Origin: CAWACC01 sp964390695 | GTDB lineage: Bacteria; Chlamydiota; Chlamydiia; Chlamydiales; Parachlamydiaceae | Reading direction: 5' to 3' | DNA: 11,518 bases | NCBI GenBank assembly: GCA_964390695.1 | Contig: CAYMKI010000112.1 | Coordinates: forward strand, 1 to 11,518 | Made by a program: the position numbers and the translations under genes | In this document: positions 1 through 5,400 of the stretch, in pieces | Layout of the letters: every line of letters begins with the position of its first letter | How positions within the stretch are numbered: the first letter of the stretch is position 1 | Notes under the pieces: generated by a model | The model's input: the letters and a program-made list of their open reading frames with translations, nothing else | What the model was told of the DNA's origin: nothing | The model's database searches: none

Positions 1-105
1 GCTTATAAGTAAACTTGAATTTTAAGAATTTTTTTTTCACATAAAAATTTGCTGACCACTATGTATCCAACTCAAGATATAACTCATAAAATAATTTCAA
101 TGTTC
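1..105. other. AT-rich non-coding flank of the mobile element
   Basis: No reading frame of useful length, RNA gene or convincing terminator is visible on either strand. The stretch is AT-rich with a run of nine T near position 30. The only structured piece is the 14-mer at 83-96, which reappears inverted at 2258-2271 on the other side of the element. This is probably host intergenic DNA next to the element, or its decayed outermost end. Confidence 0.5.
83..96 (+). repeat. Possible outermost inverted repeat, left copy
   Basis: The 14-mer CTCATAAAATAATT is the exact reverse complement of 2258-2271. It lies about 10 bp outside the left long arm, while the partner lies about 84 bp outside the right arm, so an insertion or deletion of roughly 75 bp on one side must be assumed if they belong to the same element. 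The sequence is AT-rich, so a chance match is possible. No target-site duplication is evident outside it. Confidence 0.35.
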
Positions 106-221
106 CTTTGCTCAAGGATGAAATTTACCGATGAATTCTAGGAGGCATTGTTGCGACACACCAGGGAAAGAATTTGTAAAACACAGAGAAGACAGAGCCA
201 CAGAGTACGCTGAGAACAAAT

Positions 222-240
222 CTTTGAGCTAAGCTCAAAG
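222..240. repeat. 19-bp palindrome in left arm
   Basis: CTTTGAGCTAAGCTCAAAG has 9-bp arms around a single central base. An identical copy lies at 2034-2052 in the other arm. It could form a cruciform or RNA stem, or serve as a protein-binding site of the element; the role is unknown. No T-run follows, so it is not a typical intrinsic terminator. Confidence 0.75.
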
Positions 241-308
241 ACTATAATTTGTATTTTTTTTGACAAGAAAATAAAATTATCTAAAAAAACGCGTGCTTGA
301 TAAGATGC

Positions 309-323
309 AGGCTTGAAAAGCCT
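309..323. repeat. Small hairpin beside left IS end
   Basis: AGGCTT and AAGCCT flank a GAA loop, giving a 6-bp stem only 4 bp outside the left terminal repeat of the IS. The counterpart at 1950-1962 (GGCTT, loop TGC, AAGCC) sits at the mirror position on the right, and the stem is kept although the loop differs. Such a hairpin may be part of the element end or of the target into which the IS went. Confidence 0.55.
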
Positions 324-327
324 TAAG

Positions 328-364
328 GTTACAGCCCAGGTGAGTGCGGCTATTTTTGGTTGAA
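328..364 (+). repeat. Left terminal inverted repeat of the IS (37 bp)
   Basis: It begins GTTACAGCCCAGGTGAGTG and ends TATTTTTGGTTGAA, and it matches the reverse complement of 1908-1944 at 36 of 37 positions (C/T at the twentieth base). It is the presumed transposase-binding end. Confidence 0.85.
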
Positions 365-384
365 ATACTTGAGCAAAAAAAAGA

Positions 385-428
385 CTTCTTTCTTAAAATA
401 TGTTTTCCAAAACCATCAAAGAAAGAAG
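385..428 (+). promoter_or_regulatory. Hairpin just upstream of transposase start
   Basis: CTTCTTTCTT (385-394) is perfectly complementary to AAGAAAGAAG (419-428), with a 24-nt loop. The right arm lies 6 nt before the ATG at 435 and covers the purine-rich stretch that would serve as ribosome-binding site. In several IS elements (IS10 and IS50 are known cases), a hairpin over the start region blocks translation from read-through transcripts. A similar role here is an inference. Confidence 0.4.
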
Positions 429-434
429 CCAAGT

Positions 435-1247
435 ATGACATCAGTTTATCATTTTGAAAATTTCGACATAAGCAAAAACATTGCGGGTATTAACGATTAT
501 TTAAAAACTGAAGCTAACGCCCAGCAGCTTCATGAAGTAGAACATTCTTTATTCAAACTATTGCTCGATATGGGCAAAAGTCTTCTTAATCAATTCTTGG
601 AAAAGAAACTTGTTGAAAGCAAGTCTTCTAATATAATCAAGGACAATCAAACTCTGCCACTCCAATCCATCAAGAAGCGAAATTACTTATCTATTTTCGG
701 AAACATTAAAATCGCACGAGCTTATTTTTGGAAGCAAGGATGTCTTGGGGTATTTCCAATGGATGCTGAACTGAATATGCCGAAACATCTACATTCGCAT
801 TTATTAGACAAATGGATACAGCATAGAGTAACTGAAGGGCCTTATGAAGAGTCTATTGATAGCATTTGTGATTTATTAGATCTGAAAGTTTCTAAAAGAT
901 TAGTGCAGCAAATAACAGATCAAGCTTCTCAATATGTAGAAAATTATTATCAGCAAAAACCAAGCCTCCTAAATGAGGGTTCTCATTTAGTTGTACAAGC
1001 AGATTGTAAAGGAGTAAGGATGATTTCTAAAGAGCGTCCTGAAACAAAAATAAAAAAGGAGTTTGAACGAAGAGCAAAAGGCGTGAGTAAAATAGGTACT
1101 AGAAAAAATGCTGTTATCACGTCGGATTATTCAATTAATCCATCGCTTCGTACCTATAAAGATGTTTTAGACGGACTAATGGCTATAAATTCAAATAAAA
1201 AAATATTAAAACAAAAAGAAATAAAAGGAGACTATCAGAGGCTATAA
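435..1247 (+). CDS. Transposase, N-terminal part (ORF A)
   Basis: This is the first part of an ISKra4-like DDE transposase. The frame is open from a TTG at 360, but that codon overlaps the terminal repeat. The ATG at 435 (MTSVYHFENF) behind a purine-rich AAAGAAAG stretch is the more likely start, giving about 270 residues. The segment VVQADCKGVRM carries the presumed first catalytic aspartate (codon 1002-1004). The basic segment KERPETKIKKEFERRAKGVSK and RKNAVITSDYSINPSLRT follow, as expected in the family. The frame ends at the TAA of 1245-1247 in a lysine-rich tail that does not look like a natural domain end. The rest of the catalytic core lies in the -1 frame in ORF B. The product alone should be inactive, since the second aspartate and the glutamate are missing. 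Either a frameshift during expression joins the two, or the gene is broken. Confidence 0.75.
   Translation: MTSVYHFENFDISKNIAGINDYLKTEANAQQLHEVEHSLFKLLLDMGKSLLNQFLEKKLVESKSSNIIKDNQTLPLQSIKKRNYLSIFGNIKIARAYFWKQGCLGVFPMDAELNMPKHLHSHLLDKWIQHRVTEGPYEESIDSICDLLDLKVSKRLVQQITDQASQYVENYYQQKPSLLNEGSHLVVQADCKGVRMISKERPETKIKKEFERRAKGVSKIGTRKNAVITSDYSINPSLRTYKDVLDGLMAINSNKKILKQKEIKGDYQRL
1197..1244 (+). other. Frameshift zone between the transposase ORFs
   Basis: ORF B frame is open only downstream of the TAA at 1196-1198 and ORF A frame stops at 1245, so a shift to -1 must occur in 1199-1244. The zone is A-rich: A7 at 1197-1203, then A4-C-A5-G-A3-T-A4. No canonical X-XXY-YYZ heptamer in the ORF A frame was found. 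Slippage of polymerase on A7 (one extra A) or a single-tRNA slip on an AAA codon would fuse the ORFs into a protein of about 490 residues. A simple mutation or sequencing error in a homopolymer gives the same picture. Confidence 0.5.
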
Positions 1248-1255
1248 ATAAGCAA

Positions 1256-1906
1256 GTGGCAGGAACTATGTTTGGTTTAGAAAAAGCATTTAAGAATTTG
1301 GCAGATCGTTTGCAAAGACGTGATAGTGATTGTAAAAAATCAATTTATATTCTCATAGATGGTGCAGTTCCATTAGAGAATGGAATAATGAAGGAGTTTG
1401 AAAAAAGAGGATGGACACATAGAATAATAGCTTGTTGTTTGGATATAGTCCATGCTACTGAATATTTGTGGGATGCCAGTACAGCCATGTATGGAGAATC
1501 AAGTCCGAAAAGCTGGCAGTGGGTAAGAGAAGCGTTAAAAAAGACATTGAAGAGCAATATTAAATCGGTGATCAAAGAGTTGGAAATGAAGATAAAGATC
1601 AAAGGACAGTCAAAATTCACTATAAAAAGGCTTCAGAGATCTATAAATTATTTTAAAAATCATCAACATATGATGGATTATAAGAGATACTTAAAAATGG
1701 GTTTTCCAATAGCTTCAGGAGCAATTGAGGGGGCATGTAACTGTTTAGTTAAAGATCGTACTGATAGATCCGGAATGCAATGGACCAAGAAAGGTGCAGA
1801 AGCGGTTATAAATTTGCGAAGTGTTCAGTGTAACAAGAATTGGGAAGACTATTGGGAATATTACATTCAAATTGAGTCAGAGAGGCTATATGGAATGGCT
1901 GCTTAG
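1256..1906 (+). CDS. Transposase, C-terminal part (ORF B)
   Basis: This is the C-terminal half of the same transposase. The GTG at 1256 is only the first possible initiation codon in the frame. Coding sense continues upstream in this frame (SEAINKQ directly precedes it), so the segment is probably translated as a continuation of ORF A rather than by itself. It contains the predicted second aspartate in YILIDGAVPLENG (residue 35) and the predicted glutamate in SGAIEGACNCLVKDRTDRSG (residue 158). These are followed by MQWTKKGAEAVINLRSVQ, the usual closing block of the family. The stop (1904-1906) lies one base before the right terminal repeat. Apart from the frame change no damage is seen. Confidence 0.75.
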   Translation: MAGTMFGLEKAFKNLADRLQRRDSDCKKSIYILIDGAVPLENGIMKEFEKRGWTHRIIACCLDIVHATEYLWDASTAMYGESSPKSWQWVREALKKTLKSNIKSVIKELEMKIKIKGQSKFTIKRLQRSINYFKNHQHMMDYKRYLKMGFPIASGAIEGACNCLVKDRTDRSGMQWTKKGAEAVINLRSVQCNKNWEDYWEYYIQIESERLYGMAA

Positions 1907-1907
1907 C

Positions 1908-1944
1908 TTCAACCAAAAATAGCCACACTCACCTGGGCTGTAAC
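1908..1944 (-). repeat. Right terminal inverted repeat of the IS (37 bp)
   Basis: Reverse complement of 328-364 with one mismatch. It starts one base after the stop codon of ORF B. Confidence 0.85.
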
Positions 1945-1949
1945 ATTAG

Positions 1950-1962
1950 GGCTTTGCAAGCC
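1950..1962. repeat. Small hairpin beside right IS end
   Basis: GGCTT, loop TGC, AAGCC. It is the mirror counterpart of the hairpin at 309-323, and the stem is kept while the loop differs. Confidence 0.5.
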
Positions 1963-2033
1963 TGTATATTATCGAGCCAGCTTTTAATTTTAATACAAAT
2001 TATCTACCCTCAAAAAAAAGTACAAACTATAGA

Positions 2034-2052
2034 CTTTGAGCTAAGCTCAAAG
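2034..2052. repeat. 19-bp palindrome in right arm
   Basis: Identical in sequence to 222-240 (CTTTGAGCTAAGCTCAAAG). Because the arms are inverted while the palindrome reads the same, only the central base distinguishes the orientations. Confidence 0.75.
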
Positions 2053-2257
2053 AGGGGTAATTTATTCTCAGGGTACTCTGTGGCTTAGTCTTCTCTGTGT
2101 TTTACAAATTCTTTTCCTGATGTGTCGCGACAATGCCCCTAGAATTCGTCGGTAAATTCCATTCTCGAACAAAGACTCAAACTCTAAAGCTAAACATGTG
2201 CTGTACACTGCCTTTAAGAGACCAGATCCTTAATTTTTGTGAACCTCTATTGCCGCT

Positions 2258-2271
2258 AATTATTTTATGAG
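2258..2271 (-). repeat. Possible outermost inverted repeat, right copy
   Basis: AATTATTTTATGAG, exact reverse complement of 83-96. It may mark the original right end of the palindromic element. Confidence 0.35.
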
Positions 2272-2275
2272 GGGT

Positions 2276-2289
2276 GGTGAAAAGTCACC
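2276..2289. repeat. Short hairpin GGTGA-AAAG-TCACC
   Basis: A 5-bp stem with a 4-nt loop directly next to the right outer repeat, followed by TTTAATTTAAT. It could be a weak terminator remnant or part of the element end; too short to decide. Confidence 0.3.
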
Positions 2290-2346
2290 TTTAATTTAAT
2301 CTAAAATATCGGTATAGTCTTTTAGTTAATTGAAATTATTCAGTAT

Positions 2347-2379
2347 GTTCAAAGGGTGAAATTTTTGAACCCGGTTCAA
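2347..2379. promoter_or_regulatory. Operator-like palindrome cluster
   Basis: GTTCAAA (2347-2353) is complementary to TTTGAAC (2364-2370). The latter overlaps a second palindrome, TTGAACC-C-GGTTCAA (2365-2379). Three half-sites of the type TTGAAC/GTTCAA thus lie within 33 bp, about 85 bp before the start codon of the large gene. Spaced half-sites like this suggest binding of a dimeric regulator, or alternative RNA stems that exclude each other. No known operator is recognised. Confidence 0.4.
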
Positions 2380-2461
2380 TATCTTATGTTTTTTGAGGGA
2401 TTGTGAATAGTCGCGGATAATTGATGCTAGAAATATAAACTAATAACAAGATTTAGGGATT

Positions 2462-5400
2462 ATGATCATTAATACGAATGATATCTATTTTTTTGAGTAT
2501 GAAAATTTACTGCCTGAGTATACGGAAGAAGATGAAAGACATTGGATGGAGAAGGCCGTAGCTTCGATCAAAAATCCGGTCGATAGTATCAGAATTAAAC
2601 AGGAAATAACTCGTTGTATTGAGGCCTTGTATGGGTTTTCATCGGATCAAATAGTGCATGTGGTCAAAATATTTGAACAAAGGGTCAGGCAAGAAATTAC
2701 CAGTGAAGAGATCCGCGATCATTTAACCCAAGAGATTGTGGGGGCAATGGTCTTAGAGAAAATTCCTTTGGAGGAATATTTTAAGGAAGGTTCGGAAAAA
2801 TGCAAAGCTTTAGAAAGTGTAATCGAGGCTGTAAAAGCACGTAAACTCGATCCTGTTAAGGCTGCACAGTATTTGCAGAATAGCGGAGTGGATGCTCGTG
2901 GTTTGGAAATACAAAAAGTTCTGATCGAAATAGCTAAGTTAGGGGCCAAGAATAATATTTGGACTATTTCCGAAAAGATAGGTCAATTTGGTATTGATAC
3001 CTCTAGGCATGAGGGAAAGCAGGCTTTGATCGAAATCGCTATGCAGGCTGCTAAGTACTATGGCAGCGGAATCTCTCGTTACATCAAGAACTACGGCTTT
3101 GAAGCCTCTACATCAGAAGAACAAAAAGTTTTGATAGAGATAGCTAAAATTTCTGCTAAGTATTGCGCGTGTGGTACATCTGAATATATAAAAAACTATG
3201 GTATTGATGCCTCCACCCCAGAAGGAAAAAATGCCCTGATAGAAATTGCCATGCTGGCGGCTAGCACTAATGGCGCGGAAATCTCCAAACATATAAAAAA
3301 CTATGGCATTGATGCTTCTTCGCCTGAGGGTCAAAAGACGCTGATCGAAATTGCCAAACTAGCCGCTAAGAATAACGGAATGGGAACTTCGGAATACATA
3401 AAAAACTATGGCATTGATAGATCAACATCGGCAGGTCGAAATGCCCTGATAGAAATTGCCATGCTGGCTACTCGGCAATGCGGTGTAGGAACCACCTTTT
3501 TCATTAAAAACTATGAGATTGATAGATCGACATCCGAGGGTCGAAACGCCCTGATCGAAATTGCCAAGCTGTCTGCTCAACTATGCGCTGTCGGCACCTC
3601 CGAGCATATTGCAAATTATGGCTTTGATGCAGCTTCACCAGAGGGGTTAAAGGTGCTGGTTGAAATTGCCATGCTGGCTGCACGGCAAAGCGGCAGGGGA
3701 ATCTCCCTATACATTAAAAATTATGGGATAGACGCCTCTTCGCCTCAAGGTCAAAAGATTTTGATCGAGATTGCCAAGCTGGCAGCACAACAAAGCGGCG
3801 GGGGAACCTCTGAATACATTAAAAATTATGGCATTGATTCTTCTTCTCCTGAGGGACAAAAAGCGCTGTTTGATATTGCCATGCTGGCAGCACAAAGAAA
3901 TGGCAGGGGAACCTCCCAACATATTAAAAACTATGGAATTGACGCCTCTTCGCCTGAAGGACAAAAAGCTCTGATCGAGATTGCCAAAGAGGCGGCTCGA
4001 GCAAGCGGGGGAGGAACCTCTGAACATATCCGCAATTATGGCATTGATTCATCGACACCTGAAGGTCAAAATGCCTTGATCGAAATCGCGAAGCTAGCCG
4101 CTAGGCAAAATGGAGAGGGTACTTCCGAATTCATTAGAAAATACAGAATACATATATTCTCTCAAGAATCTCAGCCGATATTGATCGAAATTGCGAAGCT
4201 GGCAGCGCAACAAAATGGTAGAGGGACTTCAAAGCATATTAACATGTATATGATTGACTTCTGTTCAGCAGAAGGACAAAAAGCCCTGATAGAGATTGCC
4301 AAGCTAGCAGCCGTACAAAATGGTCCGGGGACCCTCGAATGGTTTTCAAAGTATGGCATAGATGTTTCTGTACCCGAAGGTCAAAACGCCTTGATTGAGA
4401 TTGCAAAGCTTTCCGCTGCACAAAACGGCTTAGAGACCTCCCTGTTCATTGTGTGGAATAAGATAAAGACTTCTGTACCGGAAGGGCAAAAGGCTATGGT
4501 CGAGATTGCTAAACTGGCGGCTCGGAATCATGGTCAAGGAGTCTCAGAACATATCAGAAATTATGGTTTGAATGCTGCTAGTTCTGAGGGACAGGAAGCG
4601 TTGCTAGAGATAGCTAAACTGGCAGCTCAGCAGAATGCCATTGGAACTTTGGAAAATCTCGACAGGTATTTGCTTGATACTGAATCTGAGGAAGGAAAGC
4701 TTCGTTATAATGATTTATTAAACATTTGCTTTATCTCTTTAGTTAGACAATTTTCCGATTTCAGGTACCGAAATTTCTCAAAATTTTTCAAGAGATACGT
4801 TCTCGAATGCAAAGATGATAGCGATAAGATGTACCGCGTGAACCTTAACAACTTTCTCTCTTCGATCGATCGACTTAAAGCTGGCGACATACATGGGGCT
4901 CTTCAAGAAGCTGTTACAACGGTGGCCTTTATTTATAAGATGAATACGGAAGATCTACAGTGGGTGCAAAGAGTTGTTTCTGCAGTAGATAATCAAGACG
5001 GCAAACTTGAGCTTTTAGAACAGTTTATGAGTCTGGCTTCACTATGCGCTACCCGGCAAGATCTAAAGCAGTTGTTCAGAGACAATGGTCCGTTATTTGA
5101 ACGGATAGCCTTGTTATCTTCAGGTTTAAGGATCCGTTTTATGCAGGAGGTGATAGCCTCATCCTTACAGCCCAATAGCCTATTTGTGGGAAGATTGAAA
5201 TCGGAAATATTTAAGAAACATTCGATAGTAAAGAAAATAGCCGTACTGCCGCGCGATTTGCGCTTGGCGGTTTTAGAGGTGTTCCTCCGCGGGTGTTACG
5301 ATGATCAGGCAACAAGGGTAAAAGGCTTACAAGCTAAAGCGTCGGATATTGTCCACGCTCAGTTGGCGTGCTATATCTTGGCGGAATTTCCGCTTGCGGG

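Larger units (their letters stand above)
106..364 (+). repeat. Left arm of long imperfect inverted repeat (about 260 bp)
   Basis: Read against the reverse complement of 1908-2174, this stretch aligns over nearly its whole length by eye. The alignment has scattered substitutions and a few short indels, the largest in the AT-rich part at 245-295. Landmarks shared by both arms, in order, are a GAATTCTAGG block, a GCGACACA block, AAGAATTTGTAAAACACAGA, the palindrome CTTTGAGCTAAGCTCAAAG (with A/T at its centre), a small GGCTT/AAGCC hairpin and finally the 37-bp IS end. The inner 37 bp are almost identical (one mismatch), whereas the outer part is clearly more diverged. Short ACAGAG units recur at 183, 192 and 200 (spacing 8-9 bp). 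Single strands of the two arms could pair into a very long hairpin with the transposase in the loop. Confidence 0.85.
328..1944 (+). mobile_element. Insertion sequence, ISKra4-like, about 1.6 kb
   Basis: The element is bounded by 37-bp inverted repeats (328-364 and 1908-1944) that differ at one base, and it contains only a transposase in two overlapping frames. The transposase motifs around the predicted DDE residues (ADCKG, LIDGAVPLENG, SGAIEGACNCLVKDRTDRSG) are those I associate with the ISKra4 family. The family call rests on motif memory, not on a search. No clear direct target duplication is seen next to the 37-bp ends, but the ends merge into longer inverted arms (106-364 and 1908-2174), so the true boundary could be further out. 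The near-identical ends suggest a fairly recent insertion, while the split frame leaves open whether it is still active. Confidence 0.8.
1908..2174 (-). repeat. Right arm of long imperfect inverted repeat (about 265 bp)
   Basis: Read in reverse complement it follows the left arm (106-364) block by block: terminal IS repeat, hairpin, AT-rich spacer, 19-bp palindrome, CACAGAG-rich block, CGCGACACA, GAATTCTAGG and GAATTTACC. Differences include a several-base insertion beside the palindrome (GAGGGGTAAT at about 2053-2061) and a longer AT-rich spacer. CTCTGTG units at 2076 and 2093 mirror the ACAGAG units of the left arm, the middle one being degraded. The outer part is diverged more than the IS ends. 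Confidence 0.85.
2175..2461. other. Intergenic region upstream of the large repeat protein
   Basis: About 287 bp with no plausible gene on either strand. It holds the right 14-bp inverted repeat (2258-2271), a small hairpin (2276-2289) and a group of TTGAAC-type palindromes (2347-2379). The promoter of the 4.4-kb gene should lie here, but I find no strong -35/-10 pair; the best -10-like string is TATAGT at 2313-2318, without a good -35. Confidence 0.5.

Noticed and set aside
183..205. ACAGAG units as a direct-repeat array or origin iterons
   Set aside because: Only three short units, irregular spacing and location within a mobile-element arm; no replication gene nearby.
222..240. Intrinsic terminator at the 19-bp palindrome
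   Set aside because: No T-run follows directly on either strand in the right register, and an identical copy occurs in the opposite arm; a structural element of the repeat is more likely.
360..434. TTG at 360 as transposase start
   Set aside because: It lies within the terminal inverted repeat and has no ribosome-binding site; the lysine-rich extension covers a hairpin that looks regulatory. It cannot be fully excluded.
2330..2460. Promoter pairs for the large gene such as TTGAAA at 2330 or TTGTGA at 2401
   Set aside because: At spacings of 16-18 bp neither has an acceptable -10 box; no promoter is called.
2813..4702. CRISPR array or non-coding satellite
   Set aside because: The 105-bp periodicity is contiguous, without spacers, and fully explained by in-frame protein repeats.
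2813..4702. True TAL-effector or PPR homologue
   Set aside because: Unit length and a variable loop position agree, but the residue consensus (IEIA, NYGID, SPEGQ) is different; only an architectural likeness can be stated.
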